NCBI RefSeq assembly: GCF_018138085.1
Contig: NZ_CP073105.1
Location: forward strand, 4,216,001-4,280,000
Source: Stutzerimonas stutzeri
GTDB taxonomy: Bacteria > Pseudomonadota > Gammaproteobacteria > Pseudomonadales > Pseudomonadaceae
Direction: 5' to 3'
DNA length: 64,000 nt
Position numbers and translations under genes: made by a program. The notes beneath the pieces were generated by a model. That model was given only the letters and a program-made list of their open reading frames with translations, searched no databases and was not told where the DNA came from. This document shows, piece after piece, positions 20,367 to 29,430 of this stretch (the stretch's first letter is position 1; every line of letters starts with the position of its first letter).

Positions 20367-20933
20367 TTAACTGGATGATTGAGCTTCACTGCCGCAGCCG
20401 AACCCGTCCAGCACCCGTTTATTGACATAGATCCCAGCGCTCGAAATATCCTTGTTCACCAAGGTCATCGCTCCGATTACGACATTATCTGCGATGGAGA
20501 TAGCGTCACCGATAATACAAGAATTTACGCAGAGGCTGACGTTATCCCCTATGAATATAAACTTTTCTCCGTCACCGCCTTTTATACCGATAGTACAGCC
20601 CTGCCAGATCTTGAAATTCTTACCTATCTTGGAATAAGCGCTAATCACAATACCTGAGGGGTGGGCAATCCATAAACCTTCGCCCACCGTCGCGCCAAGC
20701 ATGATTTCGACGTTGTATTTTCGGCTTATTCGCTCGTTCAGCATCTTGGCTCGTCGCTTCCAGAAGCGACCGCCTTCAGCGTGAAGCACGTAGGCAATAC
20801 GAAACCAGAACAAATAAGCATAGCGATTGCTTCTTTTGCACTTTTGCCTGAGTCGACGCCACGAAAATTCTTTCGGGCTGCCACCTAGGATTTCTAGGCA
20901 CCAGTACCGCTTCATGCTTTTCAACATTGGCAT
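20367..20933 (-). CDS. Serine-acetyltransferase-like hexapeptide O-acetyltransferase
   Basis: 188-residue acyltransferase with left-handed beta-helix repeats of the CysE type: VEIMLGATVGEGLWIAHPSGIVISAYSKIGKNFKIWQGCTIG, then IGDNVSLCVNSCIIGDAISIADNVVIGAMTLVNKD. The His of IAHPSGIVI fits the acetyl-CoA-dependent catalytic His. Its place in a polysaccharide cluster suggests acetylation of a sugar rather than serine. Two ATGs overlap the stop of the ligase gene (ATGATG at 20936 and 20933); I choose the second because GGAGG is seven bases away. Codon use is more A+T-rich than the flanks, hinting at transfer. Confidence 0.82.
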   Translation of the reverse strand: MPMLKSMKRYWCLEILGGSPKEFSWRRLRQKCKRSNRYAYLFWFRIAYVLHAEGGRFWKRRAKMLNERISRKYNVEIMLGATVGEGLWIAHPSGIVISAYSKIGKNFKIWQGCTIGIKGGDGEKFIFIGDNVSLCVNSCIIGDAISIADNVVIGAMTLVNKDISSAGIYVNKRVLDGFGCGSEAQSSS

Positions 20934-22126
20934 CATCGAACCTCCGGCTTCCCGCCCCCCGCACCCTCGTACAAAAGTATCGAGACCGGTAGCCAAAAAA
21001 CGATCCAAAACACACTTGGCCGCAGGAAAATTACATAATAATTGGCAATAGAGACAACAACTACAAACACCATAAGTGCCAGCCCCAGAGGAGCGTAGCT
21101 TTGTTCCGAGCGATAACGCCACCCGCCCAGCAAAAGAGCCGCGATCAATAGGAGCAGGAGCAGCAAGCCGGGAAGCCCATATTCAAAGAAGAACTGCAAG
21201 TAAAGGCTGTGTGCCTGATTGAAACAGCGCCGAATGCCCTCGATACAAATATTCGGATCAGCTCCCGCTCCTGCTCCCCATAACCAGAACGTCCCTATTT
21301 TCGACGACCATTGCAAGAAGATCTCGTCTCGATAACTTGCGTCTATTCCGCCTACGCTTGCAAGAAAAAGGAACCCGGCTATACATAAAGGAGTAAACCC
21401 CCACAGCAACATGCGGAACTGTCGAGCTGTGAGCGAAACCGCCAGATAAGCCACTATCGCAGCTAAGAGGCCGACCCAGACCCCTCGCGAGTAGGTGAAA
21501 TAGCAATACGCCGAGGCCCCAAGGAACGCAGTCAGGGACAATAACCTGAGCCCACCTTTCTCGCGCAGCGACAGGCAAAGTGCCATTATTGCTACGACAC
21601 CAAAATACAAAGCGGATACGATCGGATTCGCAAAATCTGCTAGTTTGTGGCCTGCCCATGAATCCAGCCTGAACGCTCTAAAAGCGAAGCCTCGGTCGTC
21701 GACCAAGAGGGCTTGAAACAGGCTGAGCCATGCAAAGAGCGCCGCAGTACAGACGACCACCAAAAGCAGCACTCGCCAGAGCGCCTTGCTCTGCATGACC
21801 AAGCCAATGGCTAACGCATAGAGACCTACATAAAGGACCAACCGCAGCCATTTCCAGGGCGCGCCAGCGCTCCCCTCGTTAAACACGGCAACGAAGGCTA
21901 CCCACACGCATAGCGCTATCAGCACGCTAAACGCCGTCTTATTCAAGGACGGCCATGATTGCCTAAAAAAAACGAGCGCGACCAATGCGGGCGCAAACAG
22001 CGTTAGGTTCGTAATGGTGGCATAACGACTACCGTCAGGTATAAAGCAAATCCCTGCAAGTTGCAGATACAGTCCAATCGAGAGCATCACCCGCAGAGAG
22101 ACAGGAAGCGACCGGTGCAGAGTCAT
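20933..22126 (-). CDS. waaL: O-antigen ligase family protein (WaaL-like)
   Basis: 397-residue inner-membrane protein with about ten to twelve hydrophobic segments and a large periplasmic loop in the C-terminal half. The Wzy_C/ligase landmark CFNQAHSLYLQFFFEYGLPGLLLLLLL contains the His needed in WaaL proteins. WaaL transfers undecaprenyl-linked O-chains to the outer core of lipid A-core. The gene is at the position of PA4999 waaL, between msbA and the core glycosyltransferases. A Wzy polymerase has the same fold, so the gene name is tentative. Four-base overlap with the upstream gene. Confidence 0.8.
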   Translation of the reverse strand: MTLHRSLPVSLRVMLSIGLYLQLAGICFIPDGSRYATITNLTLFAPALVALVFFRQSWPSLNKTAFSVLIALCVWVAFVAVFNEGSAGAPWKWLRLVLYVGLYALAIGLVMQSKALWRVLLLVVVCTAALFAWLSLFQALLVDDRGFAFRAFRLDSWAGHKLADFANPIVSALYFGVVAIMALCLSLREKGGLRLLSLTAFLGASAYCYFTYSRGVWVGLLAAIVAYLAVSLTARQFRMLLWGFTPLCIAGFLFLASVGGIDASYRDEIFLQWSSKIGTFWLWGAGAGADPNICIEGIRRCFNQAHSLYLQFFFEYGLPGLLLLLLLIAALLLGGWRYRSEQSYAPLGLALMVFVVVVSIANYYVIFLRPSVFWIVFWLPVSILLYEGAGGGKPEVR

Positions 22127-23235
22127 GCTGCCAACGCCTCGATTCTCCTAGCTACCGTCAAATAGTGTTCCGCATCGGCGTCTTGCCAACGGCCCGGCAA
22201 GCAGTATTCATCTCGAAGATAACTAATGAATGCCTGTCGCAACTCCTCGCTTAGGCCCCAGGCTGGCAGCTTTTCCAGCAAAGCAAGCGCCTCCTCTGCA
22301 CTTTGCGCACGTGCCGCCACGCCTTCGACCGCATAGAAAGCCTCACCCAAAACCAGCACGGGTTTCGCCAACAGAATGCTCTCTAAGCCAACTGTGGAAT
22401 TGACCGTAACGACGCAATCAGCGTTTTCAATTAATTCCTGCGTCGAGTTGCCGTTGGCGAAAATGACTTTGCTTGAGGCACGTTTAACTAGATCCGGATA
22501 TTTCACCCGGCTTGATGGATGCTCCTTCAAAACCACGACCGTCCCGCTGCGCTGTGCAACCAGTTCGGCAAAGGCGAAAAGCTCGCGCATGTTACGGATC
22601 CACGGCGAGAACAACCGAATCTGCGTGTCCCAATCATCCTGAAACGGGATGAAGATATAGCTGCTAGGTAGCTCAACGGACTTACTTTGGCGCTTTGCGT
22701 CTCTAGGAACTAGCGCCACCGATCGAACACAGTTGAGTCGCTCAGGATATCGCTCTGCATAGCTTCGATAGAACTCAAGATCCCTGGGAACGGAGTTACG
22801 ATAATTCACTCCTTGGGAGTCCAGGGTGGTAGTGCCGGGAAGCAGACCATTCTCGAAATACAACCTCAGCACGCGCTCCTCGCACATGCTTGCGAGGAGC
22901 GCGCAATAGCGATGACCGCCGTTCCACATGGCAACCGCGTCGGGCCGCTCCCTACGCATCAACCGACCGAAACGGAGCGCCACTACCAGTAGCTCCGCTC
23001 TAAGCAAGAGTCGGTATAAAACACCGTGATATCGCCCTTTCGTCGCCCGCTCGGTGCACTTCTCTCTTACTAAACGTTTCCACTCCACCCGACGTAGTAC
23101 TTGTCGCAGCCCGGTGACAGACGGACATGGCAAAGCAGCCGGCGTGACAACGGTGCCGGTTAACTCGGAGTTTTCAAGAAGAGCGTTGAAATACGTTATT
23201 TGGTGCTTAGCCAAGCCGAGAAACACTACTTTCAT
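22123..23235 (-). CDS. Capsule-synthesis (KpsC/KpsS-type) glycosyltransferase
   Basis: 370-residue protein with a GT-B-like architecture. The C-terminal half fits the Capsule_synth family (KpsC/KpsS): SYIFIPFQDDWDTQIRLFSP, VVVLKEHPSS, and CVVTVNSTVGLESILLAKPVLVLGEAFYAVEGVA. KpsC and KpsS are Kdo transferases that start group 2 capsules, so this enzyme may add a Kdo-like sugar to the outer core or O-chain. The substrate is inferred only from family. It overlaps the ligase gene by four bases (ATGA) and lies in the A+T-richer variable segment. Confidence 0.75.
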   Translation of the reverse strand: MKVVFLGLAKHQITYFNALLENSELTGTVVTPAALPCPSVTGLRQVLRRVEWKRLVREKCTERATKGRYHGVLYRLLLRAELLVVALRFGRLMRRERPDAVAMWNGGHRYCALLASMCEERVLRLYFENGLLPGTTTLDSQGVNYRNSVPRDLEFYRSYAERYPERLNCVRSVALVPRDAKRQSKSVELPSSYIFIPFQDDWDTQIRLFSPWIRNMRELFAFAELVAQRSGTVVVLKEHPSSRVKYPDLVKRASSKVIFANGNSTQELIENADCVVTVNSTVGLESILLAKPVLVLGEAFYAVEGVAARAQSAEEALALLEKLPAWGLSEELRQAFISYLRDEYCLPGRWQDADAEHYLTVARRIEALAA

Positions 23236-23242
23236 AAATATA

Positions 23243-24475
23243 CTATTGACATTTTAGGGTCGGAGCAGAGAGACGAATGCCTGCAGGCTCCAAGTCGTTC
23301 GCCACCAGTCGCACACTGTCCACTAGGGACTCAAGCGGTTTGTCTGCGTGACACATGTGATAGTGCAGGAACTCGGACAAGCGCTCCTTCGTCTTTTCCG
23401 GATCGGAAAGAACCTCTTCGACACGGGTCGCCAACTGCGATTCGGCAACGCTTCTTGGAAGTCCGAATCGAGCAACCGAAAAATAATCTTCGCCCTGCCC
23501 AAGCAGCACGAAAGGAGCACCGGCACGGGCCACGTCTAAGACAGCGTTGGTATAGCCACACAGCACAAGATCGAAGTCCCCGGCACACTGCTCGAGCGTC
23601 TCACCTGCAGGCAAGAGAGCGACTCGCTCAGAACTCGCCGCATAGTCCAGCCAGGGACAACCTTGCCCGCGAGGATGGAGCTTCACAGAAAGCGTTGCAT
23701 CCTGATGCTGCTCGAGCCACGTCATGACCCACCTGCAATAGTGCTTATAAGACTCGGTATGCTCGTAATCCGGCCCCGAGCCGAGAAAAAGCAAACGTGG
23801 CGCCCGCTGACTGTCTGTCTCGACCCACACGGTTTTTTTTGGATCTGTCAGATAATACGGTCCCGCATACACTGCACAGCATTCGCCAAAAGCCTCACCA
23901 AGCGAAGAAAGATAGTCATAGGAGCTTCTGCCAAACATCAGGTAGTAATCGTAATCAAAATAGTCATAGCGACTGGATTGACCCGACGGCACCGAATGCG
24001 CCAAATGCATCACCCGCATGCGGTCAGTGCGTAACGCCTTGATGAAGCTTGGAACTATCCACCCGTTTCGCTCGGTCAACACCACTTTGGCCTTATAACG
24101 TCGCAACAGGAACGCTGCGTGCGCTGCATACCAGTACAGGAGTAACGGGACCGGCTTGACGGGTCTGACGAACTGCCGAGTGCGACTCAGCACACTATCT
24201 GACTCTTCGATAAACTCCTCAACGTGAAGACCGCTGGCCCTCAGCGCCTGCACAAATGCGCCTTTTCGGCCTTGCTCGTATGATTTGCGCGAGGGATGAA
24301 TTAACAGGACGTCGCAAGACGTTGTTGGGATATGACGGCGTTCTGCAAACAAGTAAGCCAACAGACTCTTACCTGCCAGCCGGCAGCGCAAACGCCAGGC
24401 AGCCAGCCGCCCCTTGCCACGGCGCACGGGCGCGTCGACTACGAAGTCAAGCAGCTGGCGCAACGCCGCGTCCAT
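23243..24475 (-). CDS. Putative GT-B-type polysaccharide transferase, unassigned family
   Basis: 410-residue cytoplasmic protein. The start MDAALRQLLDFVVDAPVRRG is preceded by GGGGAGG. The C-terminal half has a donor-site look: LSVKLHPRGQGCPWLDY, ERVALLPAGETLEQCAGDFDLVLCGYTNAVLDVARAGAPFVLLGQGEDYF. This resembles CDP-glycerol/polysialic-acid-type transferases, in which HP and a Ser/Thr-rich loop bind the nucleotide. I cannot assign a family with certainty. It lies seven bases upstream of the KpsC/S-like gene and is probably an outer-core or O-chain transferase. Confidence 0.6.
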   Translation of the reverse strand: MDAALRQLLDFVVDAPVRRGKGRLAAWRLRCRLAGKSLLAYLFAERRHIPTTSCDVLLIHPSRKSYEQGRKGAFVQALRASGLHVEEFIEESDSVLSRTRQFVRPVKPVPLLLYWYAAHAAFLLRRYKAKVVLTERNGWIVPSFIKALRTDRMRVMHLAHSVPSGQSSRYDYFDYDYYLMFGRSSYDYLSSLGEAFGECCAVYAGPYYLTDPKKTVWVETDSQRAPRLLFLGSGPDYEHTESYKHYCRWVMTWLEQHQDATLSVKLHPRGQGCPWLDYAASSERVALLPAGETLEQCAGDFDLVLCGYTNAVLDVARAGAPFVLLGQGEDYFSVARFGLPRSVAESQLATRVEEVLSDPEKTKERLSEFLHYHMCHADKPLESLVDSVRLVANDLEPAGIRLSAPTLKCQ

Positions 24476-24489
24476 GGGCCTCCCCACGC

Positions 24490-25407
24490 TCAGCTTTTTC
24501 CGCCCAGCCAGAGCCGCAGCGCTTTGCGGGTGTAAGACGTCTTGAATATCACCCGCCAATCAGTAGCGATCGCCTGACGGTACATCCCACGCGCCTCGGC
24601 AAACTGCCCTGCGCTCAAAAGCCCACGAAACAGCGAAAGGCAGCGCTGAGCTTTGAATGGTTTGCGTAATGACGCCATGGCAGCAGGCACTCGCCCGTTG
24701 TCGAATATTTCATCGACGACGGCCAGCCCAACCGCACAGTCCTGCTTGATGTCATGCCGCATACTGTCATCGTGCTTGTAGATCAATGCCATGGGCTCAG
24801 CGAGAATCGTGCAGTCGAAGTTTGCGAGCGCTTGGCTGAAGACTGGAATATCCTCGGCGTTGCGGAAGCTTTCAGGGTAATTCCCCAGTTGAAAAACGTC
24901 GCAATGAATAGCGGACGCGCCGTTGGCAAGGCTGATAGTCTTGTTTAGCAAATATCCGCGTAATCGCTCCAGCCGATCCTCCGGAAGCGCCGCAGGCAAA
25001 TGCTTGCGATGCTTACCATCGGGCCATACCGCCCAATGCCCGCCAATTACCATGCGTGTTTGTGGATATTGCTCAAGATGCTCACTCAACAACCTCAGGG
25101 CATCCGGCGCCAACTCGTCATCGGCATCCAGAAATACCAGATAGGCTCCTTTAGCTTCTGCAATACCGCGATTACGCACTGAAGAGAGCCCGCCGTTAGG
25201 CTTATGAATCACGCGAAACCGTGCTGGATGTCTGGCTTGCAACTCGGCAAGCACAGCAGGAGTTTCGTCGGTAGAGCCGTCATCTATTACCAACAGCTCA
25301 CTATGCTCGCTCAGCTGGGTGACGACGGACTGGACTGCACGCGGGAGTGTTTTCGCGTAGTTATATGCCGGTATGACGACGGTAACCTGCAAACTAGACA
25401 TGCTCAT
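24490..25407 (-). CDS. Family 2 glycosyltransferase
   Basis: 305-residue GT-A glycosyltransferase. The N-terminal fold signatures are clear: VTVVIPAYNYAKTLPRAVQSV, SELLVIDDGSTDETPAVL, RNRGIAEAKGAYLVFLDADDELAPDAL, where DAD is the metal/nucleotide-sugar motif. The C-terminus is basic and may bind membrane. Acceptor and sugar are unknown; context points to the LPS outer core. The start MSMSSLQV is preceded by AAGGA and overlaps the 3' end of wapO by 14 bases; the second Met (25401) is an alternative. Confidence 0.85.
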   Translation of the reverse strand: MSMSSLQVTVVIPAYNYAKTLPRAVQSVVTQLSEHSELLVIDDGSTDETPAVLAELQARHPARFRVIHKPNGGLSSVRNRGIAEAKGAYLVFLDADDELAPDALRLLSEHLEQYPQTRMVIGGHWAVWPDGKHRKHLPAALPEDRLERLRGYLLNKTISLANGASAIHCDVFQLGNYPESFRNAEDIPVFSQALANFDCTILAEPMALIYKHDDSMRHDIKQDCAVGLAVVDEIFDNGRVPAAMASLRKPFKAQRCLSLFRGLLSAGQFAEARGMYRQAIATDWRVIFKTSYTRKALRLWLGGKS

Positions 25408-27148
25408 ACCAATCCTTGCCGTCCTTGACCACGAGGATGTCCTCCATGATCAGGTATTGCAGGTCGGAGCCATAGAACATGTTCAGCGCATCGGTTGGCG
25501 AGCAGATCATCGGTTCGCCGCGACGGTTCAGCGAGGTGTTCAGCGAGACGCCGTTGCCGGTGAGTTTTTCCAGTTCCAGCATCAGGTCATACCAGCGCGG
25601 GTTGTGGCGGCGTTCGAGGACCTGAGCGCGGGAGGTGCCGTCCTCGTGGACCACTTCGCCGACGCGCTCCTTCCAGCCTTCGTTGACTTCGAAAGTGAAG
25701 GTCATGAACGGGCTCGGGTGATCGACCTTGAGCATCTGCGGGGCGACGGTGTCGAGCATCGACGGGCAGAAGGGCCTCCAGCGCTCGCGGAACTTGATCT
25801 GCTCGTTGATGCGATCGGCCACGCCCGGCACGCTCGGGCAGCCGATGATCGAGCGACCACCGAGGGCCCGCGGACCGAACTCCATGCGCCCCTGGAACCA
25901 GGCCACCGGATTGCCGTCCACCATGATTCTCGCGATGCGCTCGGTGGTGTTGGGGATCTGTTTGAACACGGGCTTGTTCGGGTGCCGCGCGCAGGCGGCG
26001 ATCACGTCTTCGTTGGAGTACGACGGGCCGAGGTAGACGTGCTCCATCTTCTCGACCGGCACGCCGCGTTGTACCGACACGTATGCCGCCGCGCCCACCG
26101 CGGTCCCGGCATCACCCGAGGCGGGCTGGACGAACAGCTCCTTGACCTCATCGCGCGCGATGATCTTCTGGTTGAGCTTGACGTTCAGCGCGCAGCCGCC
26201 GGCGAAGGCGATCTTGCCGGTTTCGCGAATGATGTCACCCAGGTAGTAATCCATCATCTGCAGCGCGAGCTTTTCGAAAAGCGCCTGCATCGCGGCCGCA
26301 TAATGGATGTAGGGGTCGTCGGCGATGTCGCCTTCGCGCTTGGGCCCGAGCCACTCGATCAGCTTCGGCGAGAAGTAATAGCCCTTGCCCTTCTCCTTGT
26401 AGCGGCGGAAACCGATGACGTTGGCGTACTCGGTGTTGATGGTCAGCTCACCGTTCTCGAAGGTGGCCAGACGGGAGAAATCGTATTTGGCAGCATCGCC
26501 ATAGGGCGCCATGCCCATGACCTTGAATTCGCCGTCGAGCATCTCGAAGCCGAGAAATTCGGTGATCGCGCCATAGAGGCCGCCGAGCGAATCCGGGTCG
26601 TAGAATTCCTTGATCTTGTGAATCTTGCCGTTCTCGCCCCAACCGAAGAAGGTGGTGGCGTATTCGCCCTTGCCATCGATGCCGAGGATGGCAGTCTTCT
26701 CGGTAAAGCCGGAGCAGTGATAGGCGCTGGAGGCGTGCGCCAGGTGATGCTCGACGGGCTGCAGCTTGACCTTCTTCAGGTCGAAGCCCAGTTGCTGCAG
26801 GCACCACTCGATACGCTTCTTGTAGCGGTAGTAGCGGCGGTTACCGGTGAAAATGGCATCCAGCGCACGATCCGGTGCGTACCAGTAGCGCTTGGCATAG
26901 TGCCAGCGCGCCTTCTCGAAGATGCTGATCGGCGCGAAGGGAATCGCCACCACATCGACGTCCGCTGGCTTGATGCCGGCCTGCTCCAGACAGAACTTGG
27001 CCGACTCGTAGGGCATGCGGTTCTTGGCGTGCTTGTCGCGCACGAAACGCTCTTCTTCGACGGCGGCGATCAGCTTGCCGTCGATGTACAGGGCGGCGGA
27101 AGGATCATGACTCAGAGCGCCGGATAGACCGAGAATCGTCAATGCCAC
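25394..27148 (-). CDS. wapO: LPS core carbamoyltransferase (NodU/CmcH family), WapO-like
   Basis: 584-residue carbamoyltransferase of the NodU/CmcH/HypF-like family. The N-terminal ASKHA-like domain starts LTILGLSGALSHDPSAALYIDGKLIAAVEEERF, and the C-terminal YrdC-like part has WFQGRMEFGPRALGGRSIIG and FRERWRPFCPSML. The P. aeruginosa orthologue PA5005 O-carbamoylates HepII of the inner core using carbamoyl phosphate. The start is a GTG at 27148 with GAGG eight bases before it. It follows the kinase-like genes on the minus strand after a 96-bp gap holding a short repeat. Confidence 0.9.
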   Translation of the reverse strand: MALTILGLSGALSHDPSAALYIDGKLIAAVEEERFVRDKHAKNRMPYESAKFCLEQAGIKPADVDVVAIPFAPISIFEKARWHYAKRYWYAPDRALDAIFTGNRRYYRYKKRIEWCLQQLGFDLKKVKLQPVEHHLAHASSAYHCSGFTEKTAILGIDGKGEYATTFFGWGENGKIHKIKEFYDPDSLGGLYGAITEFLGFEMLDGEFKVMGMAPYGDAAKYDFSRLATFENGELTINTEYANVIGFRRYKEKGKGYYFSPKLIEWLGPKREGDIADDPYIHYAAAMQALFEKLALQMMDYYLGDIIRETGKIAFAGGCALNVKLNQKIIARDEVKELFVQPASGDAGTAVGAAAYVSVQRGVPVEKMEHVYLGPSYSNEDVIAACARHPNKPVFKQIPNTTERIARIMVDGNPVAWFQGRMEFGPRALGGRSIIGCPSVPGVADRINEQIKFRERWRPFCPSMLDTVAPQMLKVDHPSPFMTFTFEVNEGWKERVGEVVHEDGTSRAQVLERRHNPRWYDLMLELEKLTGNGVSLNTSLNRRGEPMICSPTDALNMFYGSDLQYLIMEDILVVKDGKDWYEHV

Positions 27149-27164
27149 GGGTAATGCCTCTTCA

Positions 27165-27250
27165 ATGCAGTTGGCAGCTCGAAGCCGAAAGCTCGAAGCG
27201 CCAGCGATATGTCTAGTTCAACCCCGTGGGGCGTTCTTCCAGCTTCAAGC
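27165..27250. repeat. Degenerate AGCTTGA/GGCTGGA-type repeats after the PA5006-like gene
   Basis: The 96-bp gap before wapO is largely occupied by reiterated AGCTCGAAGC, CCAGCTTCAAGC and GGCCTCAAGCTG units. The last units run through the stop codon of the upstream kinase-like gene and encode its C-terminal residues. Related elements follow thiC, ilvE, bioB and the final partial gene. Confidence 0.55.
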
Positions 27251-28687
27251 GTTCGGCCTCAAGCTGTCCCTCGGCAACCGTTCGTCCAGCAATCGATGGA
27301 GCGCTGAATCGGTCGGCCAGTTGCGCAGAAAACGCGCGCGGTCCTTGGCGTAGGCGCGGGCGAAGCTGGCATCACTCGAATGCTGCTGCACGGCATCGAG
27401 GTCGATGAGCGCCCAGCGGCCCTGCTCCCAGAACAGGTTATGACCTTTCAGATCACCGTGACTGATGCGTTCGCGTATCAGCGCGGCAAACAAGCGATCC
27501 AGCGCAGCCAGCTCGTCCTCCGGCGGCGCCTCGTTCAGGTACGGCTGAAAACGCGCGATTATATCTTCTCCGCCAAGCAATTCGGTAATCAGCCACGCCG
27601 GCCCGCGCAGCCACAGCCAGCGGCGCTCGATGACCGACAGCAGGCGAGGTGTGGCGATACCGAGAAAATCGAGGCGATTCCCCTCGACCCAGCTATGCCA
27701 GGCGCGACTGGGACGCCAGAAGCGCTTGCACCAGTGCAACGGGCTCTTGATGTTGTAGCGCTTGATCAGTAGCGGCTGGCCATCCACTTCGATGCGCGCC
27801 ACCGTGGCGGCGCCACCGGTCTTGTATAAATGGCCCCACGCAATGAACCCGTCTGGGTCGTCCAGTACATTCTGCAGTCGCGCTTGCGCGTCGCGTCGCA
27901 CCACCCGTGCGCCGAATGCACCGATACGTGCGCTGAACAGGCTGCAATCACGAGCGACTTTCTTCAGGAAATCGTTCAGGCGCCAGGCGCGAACCTTACG
28001 CACCTCCTTGAGCAGCGCCTCCAGGGGTAGCGCGTGCTCGCTGTTGGCGAGCAGGTAGTGCACCAGCAATTCCTCGATGAACGGCTCGACCGTCGGCGGC
28101 AACTGAGCGAAGAACACGCCCAGGTTGGCCAGGACGCGCTCGCGAGACAATGGTTGCCCGGGCGTCTCGGCCCTGACGCCGCCACCATCGACCACGTGCA
28201 GCACACCGGTCTGTAGCAGCAGGTTGTCGAGATGCAGATCCTCCTGCCAGAGCCCTCGACTGTGCATCTGCGCGATGAGCCCCAGCGCAGCGCCCAGCAG
28301 CTCGGTCTGGCCTTCGGTCAACGGCGCTGCATGCTCGCATTCGCGCCAGACATCCCACAGGCTGCGGGCGTCATCGAGAAACTCGAACAGCAACCAGCCA
28401 CCCTCGCCCGCACGCCAGCCTTCGGCCAGTACGCCGGGGGTCGCCAAGCCTTGCGCGATCAACAAGGCCGCGCCGTCCCGCTCGCGCAGGTAGTGCCGGT
28501 GCCCGTTGCCACCGACCATCAGTTTCGCCAGCACGGTTCTGCCTTGCCACCGCGCCCGCCCCACATAGCGCTGCCCCGGCAGCACACGAAGCCATTGCTC
28601 GACGACCAGATCGCCCGCCTCGCCGACATCGACGGTCAGCGGTAGCGACGGTTGCCGCCCGCAGGTTGCCAGCTCCGATAGCCTCAT
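27245..28687 (-). CDS. Two-domain LPS core kinase-like protein (PA5006 type)
   Basis: 480-residue protein made of two kinase-like halves. The first half has LWQEDLHLDNLLLQTG followed by LHVVDGGG; the second has ISHGDLKGHNLFWEQGRWALIDLDAV, a complete HxD...N and DxD pair. The second half resembles the WaaP/Kdo-kinase fold most. It begins MRLSELATCGRQ at an ATGA overlap with wapQ. It belongs to the heptose-modification operon, and phosphorylation of core sugars is likely but the acceptor is unknown. The first domain has a QED in place of HGD/HRD and may be degenerate. Confidence 0.82.
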   Translation of the reverse strand: MRLSELATCGRQPSLPLTVDVGEAGDLVVEQWLRVLPGQRYVGRARWQGRTVLAKLMVGGNGHRHYLRERDGAALLIAQGLATPGVLAEGWRAGEGGWLLFEFLDDARSLWDVWRECEHAAPLTEGQTELLGAALGLIAQMHSRGLWQEDLHLDNLLLQTGVLHVVDGGGVRAETPGQPLSRERVLANLGVFFAQLPPTVEPFIEELLVHYLLANSEHALPLEALLKEVRKVRAWRLNDFLKKVARDCSLFSARIGAFGARVVRRDAQARLQNVLDDPDGFIAWGHLYKTGGAATVARIEVDGQPLLIKRYNIKSPLHWCKRFWRPSRAWHSWVEGNRLDFLGIATPRLLSVIERRWLWLRGPAWLITELLGGEDIIARFQPYLNEAPPEDELAALDRLFAALIRERISHGDLKGHNLFWEQGRWALIDLDAVQQHSSDASFARAYAKDRARFLRNWPTDSALHRLLDERLPRDSLRPNA

Positions 28688-29430
28688 GCGCGCGCCGCCT
28701 TGTGACGCCGGCGGCGGTTCAGCCGATGCATCCAGTCGTCGATGTCTTTGTCGTCTTGTAGATAGGTGTCGAGCAGACAACGAATCTCCTCGTCGCTCCA
28801 ACAACTGGCACGTCGCAACAGCGGTTCCAGATCCTTGACCCGGTCGGCGCGCCCGAGCAGCAGCGGGCGGGTTTTCTCCAGATCGATCAGGCGAGCCTGC
28901 CAACCCTCCGGCTGCTCACGGAGAAAGATGTGCTTGGGGTAGAAGCAGCCATGCATCTGCCCCGCCGCATGCAACTGGCGGGCAAGCACGCCGGTCGCCC
29001 GGACAATGCCGGTGCGCCGCGCGGCGCTCAGCTCGGGCCATTGCATCAACCAGCCGTCCAGATCCTGCCAGCCATCCAGGGCGCGGGTGAGCAGCACGGC
29101 GCGCTGCTCGCCGCCGACCCGTCGACAGCCGAAATAGCTTGCCTGCAAGGCGGGGATACCAAGGCTCTGGAACTGCCGGATGGCGCGAAATTCGCGGGCA
29201 AACGTAGGCTCGCCGAGTGGACGCGTCAGGCTGCGAGTCAGATGGTTGCTCTGGCGTTTCAGATAGAACGCGACACCCTCCAGCTCCAGTCGGAACACGC
29301 TGCTCCAGCCGCCGCGCTCGACGTTCGGCTCGTCCACGGCAGTCAGCCGCAGCGTCCAGAGTGCGTCGAAATCAGCCATCCCGTGACGCATGAGCAGGTC
29401 GCGATCCGCCTCCGCGATGAAGTCCTTCAT
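28684..29430 (-). CDS. wapQ: Putative LPS heptose kinase WapQ
   Basis: 248-residue WaaP-family kinase-fold protein. ATP-lobe features are VAFYLKRQSNHL. The catalytic loop appears as GQMHGCFYPKHIFL, in which the classic HRD Asp is replaced by Cys, and the later Asp is in ARLIDLEKTRPLL. WapQ of P. aeruginosa (PA5007) is a presumed kinase for core heptose, so the loop substitution is a real family feature or a sign of altered activity. Overlaps wapP and the next gene by four bases each. Confidence 0.85.
   Translation of the reverse strand: MKDFIAEADRDLLMRHGMADFDALWTLRLTAVDEPNVERGGWSSVFRLELEGVAFYLKRQSNHLTRSLTRPLGEPTFAREFRAIRQFQSLGIPALQASYFGCRRVGGEQRAVLLTRALDGWQDLDGWLMQWPELSAARRTGIVRATGVLARQLHAAGQMHGCFYPKHIFLREQPEGWQARLIDLEKTRPLLLGRADRVKDLEPLLRRASCWSDEEIRCLLDTYLQDDKDIDDWMHRLNRRRRHKAARA

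Noticed and set aside
25373..27127. 584-residue open frame opposite wapO
   Set aside because: Mirror frame of the carbamoyltransferase with no recognisable domain.
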